DNA of 64,000 nt from Pasteurella sp049941595. GTDB taxonomy: Bacteria; Pseudomonadota; Gammaproteobacteria; Enterobacterales; Pasteurellaceae. The notes beneath the pieces were generated by a model, which saw only the letters and a list, made by a program, of their open reading frames with translations, made no database searches and had not been told where the DNA came from. This document shows, piece by piece, positions 35,732-44,457 of the stretch. A program made the translations under genes and the position numbers. Where the stretch lies: assembly GCA_049941595.1 (NCBI GenBank), contig JBNFNA010000001.1:124001-188000 (forward strand), read 5' to 3'. Position 1 is the stretch's first letter. The number at the start of each line of letters is the position of its first letter.

Positions 35732-36556
35732 TTATAATCTTATCACCCCATCATACACGTGCGTCGCATCACCCGTCATAAATAACGGCTTACCTACACC
35801 TTCCCATTCAATTGTTAAACTACCACCGGGCAAATCCACTTGCACTTTGCTGTCTAGCAAGCCTTGCATAACGCCCACAGCAACCGCAGCACAAGCACCA
35901 CTGCCGCAAGCTTGGGTTTCGCCTGCGCCTCGTTCATAAACACGTAATTTAATATGACGTCGATTAACGACTTGCATAAATCCTGCATTTACACGTTCAG
36001 GAAAACGTTCGTGGCTTTCAAGTAGTGGACCTAATTGTTCTACATTGGCTTTTTTAATATCGTCAACTTGCACCACACAATGTGGGTTGCCCATTGACAC
36101 CACGCCACACAAAACGGTTTGAATATCGGTGCGGAGAATGTAGTTTTTCTCAAACTTATTCGCAGTAAATGGAATTTTTGCAGGTTCCCAAACGGGTTCG
36201 CCCATATTAATGCAAACCATATCATTATCTTTAAGCGACAAAGTCATTCTGCCTTTTTGCGTGCTGACTGTGATTTCTTTCTTGTCTGTCAGCCCTTTTA
36301 AGGTCACAAAACGAGCAAAACAACGGGCACCATTGCCACACTGCGCAACTTCGCTACCGTCGGCATTAAAGATACGATAATGGAAATCAAGATCGGGATC
36401 GTAAGGCGGTTCAACCACCAACATTTGATCAAAACCGATGCCACGATGTCGATCGGCAAGACGTTTGATCGTTTCTGGCGAGAAATAAAGGTTTTGTGTA
36501 ATAGCATCCACCACCACAAAATCATTACCTAAACCGTGCATTTTGGAAAATTGCAT
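35732..36556 (-). CDS. dapF: Diaminopimelate epimerase
   Basis: 274 residues from the ATG at 36556 (MQFSKMHGLGNDFVVVD); an in-frame start 15 bp upstream is less likely because AGGACAG-type ribosome sequence sits just before this one. The two catalytic cysteines are in GSEVAQCGNGARCF and ETQACGSGACAAV. It interconverts LL- and meso-diaminopimelate for peptidoglycan and lysine. It is the first gene of the dapF-DUF484-xerC-yigB set. Confidence 0.95.
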   Translation of the reverse strand: MQFSKMHGLGNDFVVVDAITQNLYFSPETIKRLADRHRGIGFDQMLVVEPPYDPDLDFHYRIFNADGSEVAQCGNGARCFARFVTLKGLTDKKEITVSTQKGRMTLSLKDNDMVCINMGEPVWEPAKIPFTANKFEKNYILRTDIQTVLCGVVSMGNPHCVVQVDDIKKANVEQLGPLLESHERFPERVNAGFMQVVNRRHIKLRVYERGAGETQACGSGACAAVAVGVMQGLLDSKVQVDLPGGSLTIEWEGVGKPLFMTGDATHVYDGVIRL

Positions 36557-36738
36557 TTCCTGTCCTTTCATAAAAACGCTGAATGACTGGCATTATAGCA
36601 GGCGAGAAAAATCAGTAAATCATTAGAGCGTGATAGCTCTCACAAAAACTTATAAAAAATGACCGCACTTTCTTCACGCTAACTTATTGAAAAGTGAGGA
36701 TCTAATAAATGTTGATGCAAATATATCTCAGGATCGCT

Positions 36739-36767
36739 CTTGAAAATGCCAAAAAGGGGCTTATTTA
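36739..36767 (+). promoter_or_regulatory. Candidate heat-shock (sigma-32) promoter of clpB
   Basis: CTTGAAA at 36739-36745 matches the sigma-32 -35 element; 14 bp later CTTATTTA (36760-36767) partly matches the -10 consensus CCCCATTTA. It lies about 70 bp upstream of the clpB start. The -10 match is imperfect. Confidence 0.4.
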
Positions 36768-36832
36768 ACCCTTGTAATTCGAGGGGATATTTTGCCAATC
36801 CCTAATGAAATTGAATATATAGGAGAGCAAAT

Positions 36833-39400
36833 ATGAATATCGAAAAATTTACGACAAAATTCCAACAAGCCATTGCTGAAGCACAATCTTTAGCCATTGG
36901 CAAAGACAACCAATTTATCGAACCTGCCCATCTATTAAGCGCATTATTAAATCAGCAAGACGGTTCAATCGCACCGATTTTAACGGCAAGTGGTGCAAAC
37001 TTATCTGTATTACGTAACGAATTGCAAGCTGCATTGAACAAGTTGCCACAAGTGTCTGGCAACGGCGGCAATGTGCAAGTGTCAAATAACTTGGTCAACG
37101 CATTAAATCTGTGTGACAAATTGGCACAGCAACGCCAAGATAAATTTATTTCATCTGAATTATTCTTATTAGCCGCATTTGAAGACAAAACTCTCGGCGA
37201 GATTTTTAAAAAGAGCGGTGTAAAAAAAGAAAATTTACAACAAGCTATCGATAAAGTGCGTGGCGGACAAAATGTGAATGATCAAAATGCGGAAGAAAAT
37301 CGCCAAGCATTAGATAAATATACGATTGATTTAACTGCTCGCGCAGAAAGCGGCAAACTTGATCCTGTGATTGGGCGTGATGAAGAAATCCGTCGTGCCA
37401 TTCAAGTGTTGCAACGTCGTACCAAAAACAACCCTGTGTTAATTGGTGAGCCGGGTGTAGGTAAAACAGCGATTGTCGAAGGTCTTGCACAACGTATTGT
37501 CAATGGTGAAGTGCCTGAAGGCTTGAAAAACAAGCGTGTACTTTCTTTAGATATGGGTGCTTTAATTGCCGGTGCTAAATATCGTGGTGAATTTGAAGAG
37601 CGTTTAAAAGCGGTTTTAAATGAACTTGCGAAAGAAGAAGGTCGTGTGATTTTATTCATCGACGAAATTCACACAATGGTTGGTGCGGGTAAAACTGATG
37701 GTGCAATGGATGCGGGTAACTTGCTCAAACCAAGTTTAGCGCGTGGGGAATTGCATTGTGTGGGTGCGACAACCTTAGATGAATATCGTCAATATATTGA
37801 AAAAGATGCCGCACTTGAACGCCGTTTCCAAAAAGTGTTCGTTGGTGAGCCAACGGTGGAAGACACTATTGCGATCTTACGTGGTTTGAAAGAGCGCTAT
37901 GAGATCCACCACCACGTGCAAATTACTGACCCTGCAATCGTGGCAGCTGCAACACTTTCGCACCGTTATATTTCCGATCGGCAATTGCCAGATAAAGCCA
38001 TTGACTTGATCGACGAAGCGGCATCAAGTATTCGTATGGAAATTGACTCGAAACCACAACCGTTGGATCGTTTAGAACGCCGTATTATCCAATTAAAATT
38101 GGAGCAACAAGCGTTACAAAAAGAAGACGATGATGCTAGCCGTAAACGTTTAGAAATGCTCGAAAAAGAATTGAGCGAAAAAGAACGTGAATATGCTGAA
38201 TTAGAAGAAGTTTGGAAAGCAGAAAAAGCGGCTCTTTCTGGCACACAACATATTAAAGCGGAATTAGATAATGCGAAAACTCAAATGGAACAAGCGCGTC
38301 GCGCAAGTGATTTCGCCAAAATGTCAGAATTGCAATATGGCATCATTCCTGCGTTAGAAAAACAATTGGCCCAAGCTGAATCAGCAGAAGGCAAAGAAAT
38401 GACGTTGCTCCGTCATCGTGTTACTGATGAAGAAATCGCAGAAGTTCTTTCTCGTGCGACAGGTATTCCTGTGGCGAAAATGATGGAAGGTGAGAAAGAA
38501 AAACTCTTGCGTATGGAAGAAGAATTACACAAACGCGTGATTGGTCAACACGAAGCGATTGAAGCAGTGGCGAATGCGATTCGTCGTAGCCGTGCGGGCT
38601 TATCCGATCCAAACCGTCCAATTGGCTCATTCTTATTCTTAGGGCCAACTGGTGTGGGTAAAACTGAATTGTGTAAAACTTTGGCAAACTTCTTGTTTGA
38701 CGATGAAAACGCAATGGTGCGTATTGATATGTCGGAGTTTATGGAAAAACACAGCGTGTCTCGCTTAGTCGGTGCACCTCCGGGTTATGTTGGCTATGAA
38801 GAAGGTGGTTACTTAACTGAAGCGGTACGCCGTCGTCCATATTCTGTCATTTTGCTTGATGAAGTAGAAAAAGCACACCAAGATGTGTTTAACATTTTAT
38901 TGCAAGTGCTAGATGATGGTCGTTTAACCGATGGTCAAGGTCGTACAGTGGACTTCCGCAATACTGTTGTCATTATGACATCTAACTTGGGTTCACATTT
39001 AATCCAAGAAAACAAAGATGCAGATTATGACAGTATGAAAGCCTTGGTGATGTCTGTAGTTGGACAACATTTCCGCCCAGAATTTATCAACCGTATTGAT
39101 GAAACTGTTGTGTTCCATCCATTAGGTAAAGAAAACATTCGTGCGATTGCAACAATCCAGTTACAACGCTTAATCAAACGAATGGAAAGCCACGGTTATC
39201 AATTACACTTTACAGATGCGTGTTTAGACTTTATAGGTGAAGTGGGTTATGACCCAATTTACGGCGCAAGACCGTTGAAACGTGCAATTCAACAAGAAAT
39301 TGAGAACCCATTAGCGCAACAAATTCTGTCTGGTAAATTGTTACCGAATCAATTAGTGACGATTGATTATGTGGATGGAAAAGTCGTTGCTAATCAATAA
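36833..39400 (+). CDS. clpB: ATP-dependent disaggregase ClpB
   Basis: 855 residues, full length. Clp N-terminal repeat domain (about 1-145), first AAA+ module with Walker A GEPGVGKTA (near 203) and Walker B ILFIDEIH. The coiled-coil middle domain (about 405-525) is present, so this is ClpB rather than ClpA/C. The second AAA+ module has GPTGVGKTE (near 605) and VILLDEVEKAH. It refolds aggregated proteins with DnaK. Upstream sequence has a possible sigma-32 promoter; a hairpin terminator follows. Confidence 0.96.
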   Translation: MNIEKFTTKFQQAIAEAQSLAIGKDNQFIEPAHLLSALLNQQDGSIAPILTASGANLSVLRNELQAALNKLPQVSGNGGNVQVSNNLVNALNLCDKLAQQRQDKFISSELFLLAAFEDKTLGEIFKKSGVKKENLQQAIDKVRGGQNVNDQNAEENRQALDKYTIDLTARAESGKLDPVIGRDEEIRRAIQVLQRRTKNNPVLIGEPGVGKTAIVEGLAQRIVNGEVPEGLKNKRVLSLDMGALIAGAKYRGEFEERLKAVLNELAKEEGRVILFIDEIHTMVGAGKTDGAMDAGNLLKPSLARGELHCVGATTLDEYRQYIEKDAALERRFQKVFVGEPTVEDTIAILRGLKERYEIHHHVQITDPAIVAAATLSHRYISDRQLPDKAIDLIDEAASSIRMEIDSKPQPLDRLERRIIQLKLEQQALQKEDDDASRKRLEMLEKELSEKEREYAELEEVWKAEKAALSGTQHIKAELDNAKTQMEQARRASDFAKMSELQYGIIPALEKQLAQAESAEGKEMTLLRHRVTDEEIAEVLSRATGIPVAKMMEGEKEKLLRMEEELHKRVIGQHEAIEAVANAIRRSRAGLSDPNRPIGSFLFLGPTGVGKTELCKTLANFLFDDENAMVRIDMSEFMEKHSVSRLVGAPPGYVGYEEGGYLTEAVRRRPYSVILLDEVEKAHQDVFNILLQVLDDGRLTDGQGRTVDFRNTVVIMTSNLGSHLIQENKDADYDSMKALVMSVVGQHFRPEFINRIDETVVFHPLGKENIRAIATIQLQRLIKRMESHGYQLHFTDACLDFIGEVGYDPIYGARPLKRAIQQEIENPLAQQILSGKLLPNQLVTIDYVDGKVVANQ

Positions 39401-39417
39401 ATCATTTTGATTACCCA

Positions 39418-39447
39418 AGCCCAATGCCGATGCGTTGGGCTTTTTTT
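39418..39447 (+). terminator. Terminator after clpB
   Basis: AGCCCAA and TTGGGC pair around a GC-containing loop; seven T follow directly. Confidence 0.85.
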
Positions 39448-39552
39448 ATGAAGTGCGGTGCTTTTTAAAAATTTTTGTAATGGTTTGTACAGGCTTTCGT
39501 CTAAATCAATAAATTACACCGATTTATTTTCACATTATTTAAGGAGAATCTT

Positions 39553-39927
39553 ATGAAAAAAGTATTTACATTACTGGCTACGTTATTTGTATCAGCTCAA
39601 GTGTTTGCAGTTGATTTTAAACCGTTTGAACAAGCCGCTTTCGATGTAGCAGTACAGTCAAACAAACCTGTGTTAGTAGATGTTTATGCTGATTGGTGCC
39701 CAACCTGTAAACGCCAAGTGAAAGTACTTGAGCCAATTTTAAATGAAGATCAATTCAAAGAGTACACCGTATTTAAAGTCGATTATGACGAGCAAAAAGA
39801 CGTATTAAAAGACTTCAAAGTGACACGTCAAAGTACTTTGATTCTATTTAACGAAGGTAAAGAAGTGCGTCGTAGCATCGCAGAAACAAGCGAAGATGGT
39901 TTACGCCGTTTCATCACATTACCATAA
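39553..39927 (+). CDS. Periplasmic thioredoxin-fold protein
   Basis: 124 residues. Signal peptide of about 19 residues ending VSAQVFA, then a short thioredoxin fold with active-site YADWCPTCKRQ and a later cis-Pro-poor TRQSTLILFNEG strand. The WCxxC site implies a reducing or electron-transfer role in the periplasm. It is followed 19 bp later by a CcdA-type membrane protein; the pair resembles the gamma and beta parts of DsbD as separate genes. Confidence 0.85.
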   Translation: MKKVFTLLATLFVSAQVFAVDFKPFEQAAFDVAVQSNKPVLVDVYADWCPTCKRQVKVLEPILNEDQFKEYTVFKVDYDEQKDVLKDFKVTRQSTLILFNEGKEVRRSIAETSEDGLRRFITLP

Positions 39928-39946
39928 GCAATAAACAGGAAATAAT

Positions 39947-40675
39947 ATGGACATTAGTATCACTGTTTTAGGGTTAAGTTTATTGGCAGGGTTGCTCACT
40001 ACCCTGTCCCCTTGTGTTTTACCAATCTTACCGATCGTTGCTTCTTCAGCAATGGCAAAACGTAAAGTTGGTTTATTTACACTGGCCTTGGGTATGGCAA
40101 TTTCTTTCACTTTGGTGGGAACAGTCATCGCCTCAATTGGCTTAGCGTTAGGGTTAAATAGTGAATATTTACGTTATGCTGCAGCAATCTTAATGTTGTT
40201 TGTCGCGTTCTGGTTGCTGAGCTCACGCTTACAAGCTATTTTTAGTCGCTATACATCTGCTCTAACAGGGAAAGGCGAAGCTTGGTTAAGTGGGTTTAAT
40301 CCAGAATCAGCAACAGGGCAATTTTTCGTTGGATTATTGCTCGGCATTGTTTGGGCGCCTTGTATCGGGCCAACATTGGGAGCTGCTATTGCCCTAGCTA
40401 GCCAAGGTGAGGCCTTAGCCAGCGTTGCATTAGTGATGATGATTTTCAGCTTAGGCGCAGTCATTCCACTTATTGCTATTGGTTTGCTATCTCGCCAGTT
40501 CTTCCGTGAAAAACGTGAGAAATTAGCCGATGCAGGACAAAAAGGACGTAAGGTAATGGGGTGGAGCTTACTCGCAGTTGGATTATTCGTGCTGACAGGA
40601 TTTGATAAACAAATTGAAATTTGGTTAGTGCAATTAAGCCCAGAATGGCTGACCGATTTAACCACCCGTTTTTAA
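39947..40675 (+). CDS. CcdA/DsbD-beta family membrane electron carrier
   Basis: 242 residues, six to seven membrane segments. The conserved cysteines that carry electrons across the membrane are in LSPCVLPILPIV (TM1) and VWAPCIGPTLGAA (TM4), the hallmark of the CcdA/DsbD transmembrane domain. It probably passes electrons from cytoplasmic thioredoxin to the periplasmic thioredoxin-fold protein encoded just upstream. Targets (cytochrome c maturation, oxidative repair) cannot be told from sequence. Confidence 0.85.
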   Translation: MDISITVLGLSLLAGLLTTLSPCVLPILPIVASSAMAKRKVGLFTLALGMAISFTLVGTVIASIGLALGLNSEYLRYAAAILMLFVAFWLLSSRLQAIFSRYTSALTGKGEAWLSGFNPESATGQFFVGLLLGIVWAPCIGPTLGAAIALASQGEALASVALVMMIFSLGAVIPLIAIGLLSRQFFREKREKLADAGQKGRKVMGWSLLAVGLFVLTGFDKQIEIWLVQLSPEWLTDLTTRF

Positions 40676-40692
40676 GGCTTGCTCAACAGAAA

Positions 40693-40738
40693 TAAAAAAG
40701 TGCGATCAAAACTTTTAAAAAATTGACCGCACTTCAAT
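40693..40738 (+). terminator. Terminator after the ccdA-like gene
   Basis: AAAAAAGTGCGATCAA pairs with TTGACCGCACTT (perfect uptake site 40726-40734); the other arm is a one-mismatch uptake sequence. Confidence 0.7.
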
Positions 40739-40756
40739 ACAAATAATGAATAGAAA

Positions 40757-40796
40757 AAAAGCACTCGTTATTCAGTGAATATTGAGTGCTTTATTA
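40757..40796. terminator. Second hairpin downstream of the ccdA-like gene
   Basis: AAAGCACTC (40758-40766) and GAGTGCTTT (40784-40792), with an inner ATTCA/TGAAT stem. It has A-rich and T-rich flanks, so it could act in either direction. Confidence 0.6.
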
Positions 40797-40847
40797 ATCA
40801 ATGTAATAAAAACTTAAAATATATAAAATCTAAACGGTGAACCATTA

Positions 40848-41394
40848 TCACCAACTTTTCAATTTTGTCTTAACTACTTGAGTGTACAGCTTACTCACAA
40901 TAAGACGATGCAACAAACTATACATCAGTATGGCTTGTTCAATCCCGACAACATACTGGGCGGCGTTGTTCCTAAATGAATAAACATATATAGCTACAAT
41001 ATGCTAATCCAGTAAAAATATACAAAATAACGGCTATTTAGCGACACATCCATATATCTTGAAAAAGTTGACTAAATAGTCCTAGAACTCCTAAATAACA
41101 AACTACTTTGATGTTCCTATAAAAATCTAAATAGCTTTGTTGGCGCTTATTATCTATAAAAAAATATTTCTCGAAAAGTGACAAACTCCCGTTTTACATT
41201 TCTTTTCGCAAATTCAGTTTAAAATTTACATAAATATACAAATACATTAAAACAAGCTTTAAAATAACCTTTCCCAATAATAAATGTAACAATTTATTTA
41301 CAACTATTCTGTATTCTAAAGCTACGCTTGTTTTATATGCCAATTTGTAAGGTAAATAGAGAGGATTAAAGCAGAAATCAAAATAATTGCTCAA
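40848..41394 (-). pseudogene. Possible decayed coding remnant
   Basis: On the minus strand one reading frame from 41394 reads MSNYFDFCFNPLYLPYKL onward, meets a stop at 41194-41196, and continues in the same frame with SLFEKYFFIDNKRQQSYLDF and VCYLGVLGLFSQLFQDIW to another stop near 41043. After a frame change, RNNAAQYVVGIEQAILMYSL runs to a stop at 40848. Composition looks like a small membrane protein but I recognise no family. Chance open frames in AT-rich DNA remain possible. Confidence 0.25.
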
Positions 41395-41451
41395 ATAATT
41401 TAATGATATTTTTTAATCACTGCCTCTATTTTCACAATATTTTCAAAATGT

Positions 41452-41468
41452 TGTGCTATGCTAGCACA
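41452..41468. promoter_or_regulatory. 17-bp palindrome upstream of the sat operon
   Basis: TGTGCTATGCTAGCACA: perfect 7-bp arms around TGC. It is about 90 bp upstream of the CRP site; a candidate operator for an unidentified repressor or activator. Confidence 0.5.
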
Positions 41469-41541
41469 CGTGATTTTTTCTATAGTAATGCTATTTAGGA
41501 TGGGAGCAAATCGCTATAAGAGGCTATTTTTACTAAACTGT

Positions 41542-41557
41542 TGTGATATCGATCACA
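41542..41557. promoter_or_regulatory. Consensus CRP site of the sat operon
   Basis: TGTGATATCGATCACA has perfect TGTGA and TCACA half-sites with the standard 6-bp spacer. Its centre lies about 70 bp before the transcription start predicted from the promoter at 41585-41613, a normal class I activation distance. Confidence 0.75.
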
Positions 41558-41584
41558 AATGTGAATTCTCGCTTAGCTGTTCTA

Positions 41585-41613
41585 TTGACCTCATACTACG
41601 CAAACGTTACGAT
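41585..41613 (+). promoter_or_regulatory. Sigma-70 promoter of the sat operon
   Basis: TTGACC (41585-41590), 17-bp spacer, TACGAT (41608-41613). Spacing is ideal and a CRP site is upstream at a working distance. The leader to the satA ATG would be about 125 nt. Confidence 0.6.
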
Positions 41614-41746
41614 ACGAACAAATCATTTTTGTTTTAATTTTGATAATTTCACTTCATTTTTAATGCAAAGCCTTTAAATAAGCCATTATCAACAGCTGAT
41701 GTTGTAGCTGAAAATAATATATCGTATGAAACATTAGGAGTTTAAT

Positions 41747-43357
41747 ATGACAAAACACATCCTTACAAACGATGTCAACAAATTGAGCAATGAATCGCGT
41801 CGCCACTTTATGAAAATTGTTGCAGGTATTGGTGCGGGTTTAGCGTTTAGTGGTTCTCTTGGTACATTTACTCCAAACGCACTTGCTGCAGCTGCAGGTA
41901 AATCAATCGAAGTCGGTATTGCATATCCACTTTCAACAGGTTTTGACCCAATGATCACCACTGGTGCTTCTTCAATGGCGGCTAACCTACATATTTTTGA
42001 AGGCTTAGTGGATTTACACCCTGCGACACGTAAACCTTACTTAGCACTTGCTGCAAAAGAACCAGAACAAGTTGATGATATCACTTGGAAAATTACTTTA
42101 CGTGATGGTGCGGTATTCCACGATGGTTCACCGGTCACAGCTGAAGATGTTGTTTTCTCATTTGAACGCGTAATGGATCCAAAAACTAAATCATTATTCG
42201 CAATGTTCGTTCCGTTCATTGATTCAGTAAAAGCACTTGATAACAAAACTGTTGAATTCAAACTTAAATACCCATTTGCCTTATTCACTCAACGTTTAAC
42301 TATCGTGAAAATTGTTCCTAAACATATCGTTGAGAAAATGGGTCAATCTGCATTTGACGCAAGCCCAGTGGGTTCAGGTCCATTCAAATTTGTTTCGGCG
42401 GTTAAAGATGACAAGATCGTATTTGAAGCATTTGATAAATATAACGGACCATACCCAGCGCAAGTTGAAAAAATGTCTTGGTTCTTACTTTCTGATGCTG
42501 CAGCACGTGTTACTGCACAAGAATCTAAACGTACTCAAGCAATGGAAAGCGTACCATACATCGACGTTGCTCGCTTAAAAGCGAAAAAACAAACTGTTGA
42601 ATCAGTACAATCTTTCGGCTTGTTATTCTTAATGTTCAACTGTGAACAAGCACCGTTCAACAATCCTAAAGTACGTCAAGCATTACACTTCGGTTTAAAT
42701 ACTGAAAAACTAATCGATATCGTATTCGATGGTAATGCAAAAGCAGCGACTTCTTATGTACAAGAAACTCACCCTAACTATCACAAAGCATCAACTCAAT
42801 ATGATTATGATGTGAAAAAAGCAGAAGCGCTATTAAAAGAAGCGGGGGTTAAAGAATTACACTTCGAATTATTAGCAACTGACCACGACTGGGTGAAAGA
42901 GTCTGCGCCAATCATTTTAGAATCTTGGAACAAGATCCCTGGCGTTAAAGTAACATTACAACACTTACAATCTGGTGCACTTTATAACAACCACGTTGAT
43001 AAAGGTAACTACAAAGTGGTTATCGCACCGGGTGACCCATCAGTATTCGGTAACGATTTAGACTTATTATTAAGCTGGTGGTACCGTGGCGATGTATGGC
43101 CGAAAAGACGTTTCCGTTGGAGCGAAACTGCTGAATTCAAACAAATTCAAGAATTGCTTGATGTAGCAGCGAAAGCGAAAGATGTGGGTGAAGCACAAAC
43201 TGCTTGGAATAAAGCAATTGATATCATTGCTGAACACGTTCCACTTTACCCAATCCTTCACCGTAAACTCCCTTCAGCTTGGGATAGCAACGCACTTGAG
43301 AACTATCAACCATTACCAACAACTGGTGTATCATTCTTAGGCGTTGGCCGTAAATAA
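41747..43357 (+). CDS. satA: ABC transporter periplasmic binding protein, SatA-like, with Tat signal
   Basis: 536 residues, peptide-type (family 5) solute-binding protein. The N terminus has a twin-arginine signal: SRRHFMK with Arg18-Arg19, a glycine/alanine-rich hydrophobic stretch and an ALA cleavage site near residue 47. Family segments include GLVDLHPATRKPYLALA, WKITLRDGAVFHDGSPVTAEDVVFS and VRQALHFGLNTEKL. H. ducreyi is known to take up sialic acid by a peptide-type ABC importer, SatABCD; the adjacent nan genes here make the same substrate likely, though peptides are the family default. It is the first gene of satABCD-FAD-SGNH. Confidence 0.8.
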   Translation: MTKHILTNDVNKLSNESRRHFMKIVAGIGAGLAFSGSLGTFTPNALAAAAGKSIEVGIAYPLSTGFDPMITTGASSMAANLHIFEGLVDLHPATRKPYLALAAKEPEQVDDITWKITLRDGAVFHDGSPVTAEDVVFSFERVMDPKTKSLFAMFVPFIDSVKALDNKTVEFKLKYPFALFTQRLTIVKIVPKHIVEKMGQSAFDASPVGSGPFKFVSAVKDDKIVFEAFDKYNGPYPAQVEKMSWFLLSDAAARVTAQESKRTQAMESVPYIDVARLKAKKQTVESVQSFGLLFLMFNCEQAPFNNPKVRQALHFGLNTEKLIDIVFDGNAKAATSYVQETHPNYHKASTQYDYDVKKAEALLKEAGVKELHFELLATDHDWVKESAPIILESWNKIPGVKVTLQHLQSGALYNNHVDKGNYKVVIAPGDPSVFGNDLDLLLSWWYRGDVWPKRRFRWSETAEFKQIQELLDVAAKAKDVGEAQTAWNKAIDIIAEHVPLYPILHRKLPSAWDSNALENYQPLPTTGVSFLGVGRK

Positions 43358-43378
43358 TTCTCAATAGAGAATGTGGTA

Positions 43379-43410
43379 CTCCCCCTTACTTCTTACGTAA
43401 GGGGGAGATA
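43379..43410 (+). terminator. Intercistronic hairpin between satA and satB
   Basis: ACTCCCCCTTAC pairs with GTAAGGGGGAG around a short T/C loop. No long T-run follows, so partial termination or 3' mRNA protection of satA is more likely than full stop. This matches the usual need for excess binding protein. Confidence 0.65.
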
Positions 43411-43503
43411 AAAACAAAGGTTTAAATAATAACGTTTAACATCTTAGACCTACCTTTACAAAACCTTTCGACTTAACTCTTCATCAAGTCGTTGGAGAAT
43501 CAA

Positions 43504-44457
43504 ATGGAAATTATACTTCGATTGTTGTTACGCCGTTTAATGGCGCTACCTGTTATGATCTTGGGTGTTACAGCTCTTGTTTTCGTCGTCCTTCAATTCA
43601 CACCGGGTGACCCTGCAACCATTGCATTGGGTGAAAGTGCCAGTGAAGCGGCAAAAGAGCTCTATCGTGAAAGCCACGGTTTGAATGATCCAATTATCGT
43701 TCAATATTTCCGCTTTTTAGGCAACTTACTTATGCTTGATTTTGGTGTGACAATGCCACCAGAATTACCAATTGGGGATATGATCAGTAAAGCATTCCCA
43801 ATCACATTACAACTTACCCTTATCGGTGTTATTTTCGCTGCGATTGTTTCTTTCTCATTAGGTGTATTAGCCGCACTTTATCGCGACCGTTGGGTTGACC
43901 AAGTTATCCGTTTACTTTCTGTTGCAGCAGTTGCAACACCATCATTTTGGTTAGGTATCTTATTAATTCAATGGTTCTCATTAGAACTCGATATTTTACC
44001 ATCAGGTGGTTACGTGCCTTTCAGTGAAAGCCCATCTGGTTATATTCAATCAATGATCTTACCTTCACTTGCATTAGCAATCCCTGTGTGTGCTTCATTA
44101 ATTCGTGTTGTGCGTACCACAATGGTTGAAGAAATGGATAAAGACTACGTCCGTACAGCGATTGGTAACGGCGTGCCTTATGCCACTGTAATTCGTCACA
44201 ACGTATTGCGTAATGCCTTAATTACACCAGTAACGGTATTAGGTTTACGAGTAGGTTACTTACTTGGTGGTGCTGTGGTTATTGAACAAATTTTCGACTT
44301 ACCGGGAATGGGGAAATTAATCTTCAACGGTATCGTTAACCACGATTTACACTTAGTACAAGGGGTAGTTTTGACTATCGCATTAACATTCGTGATGGTA
44401 AACATCATTGTCGATATTCTTTACTTATTGATTAACCCTAAAATTCGGAGTCTATAA
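43504..44457 (+). CDS. satB: ABC transporter permease, SatB-like
   Basis: 317 residues from the ATG at 43504 with GGAG 6 bp upstream; a TTG 12 bp earlier is rejected. Six membrane segments. An OppB/DppB-type N terminus (RRLMALPVMILGVTALVFV) and the EAA-like loop GNGVPYATVIRHNVLRNALITP that contacts the ATPase are visible. It lies 146 bp after satA, a gap that contains a hairpin (CTCCCCCTTAC...GTAAGGGGGAG near 43380-43408) which could reduce downstream expression relative to the binding protein. Its stop overlaps the satC start. Confidence 0.85.
   Translation: MEIILRLLLRRLMALPVMILGVTALVFVVLQFTPGDPATIALGESASEAAKELYRESHGLNDPIIVQYFRFLGNLLMLDFGVTMPPELPIGDMISKAFPITLQLTLIGVIFAAIVSFSLGVLAALYRDRWVDQVIRLLSVAAVATPSFWLGILLIQWFSLELDILPSGGYVPFSESPSGYIQSMILPSLALAIPVCASLIRVVRTTMVEEMDKDYVRTAIGNGVPYATVIRHNVLRNALITPVTVLGLRVGYLLGGAVVIEQIFDLPGMGKLIFNGIVNHDLHLVQGVVLTIALTFVMVNIIVDILYLLINPKIRSL

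Larger units (their letters stand above)
40676..41746. other. Long non-coding gap upstream of the sat operon
   Basis: 1,071 bp. The left part holds two hairpin terminators. The middle (40848-41394) shows protein-like open segments on the minus strand interrupted by stops and a shift (see pseudogene entry). The right part (41395-41746) holds a palindrome, a CRP site and a promoter for the sat genes. No tRNA or intact ORF seen. Confidence 0.6.

Noticed and set aside
41598..41613. PurR-like box overlapping the -10 of the sat promoter
   Set aside because: ACGCAAACGTTACGAT misses the consensus at two fixed positions of the second half-site, so it is mentioned only as a weak resemblance.
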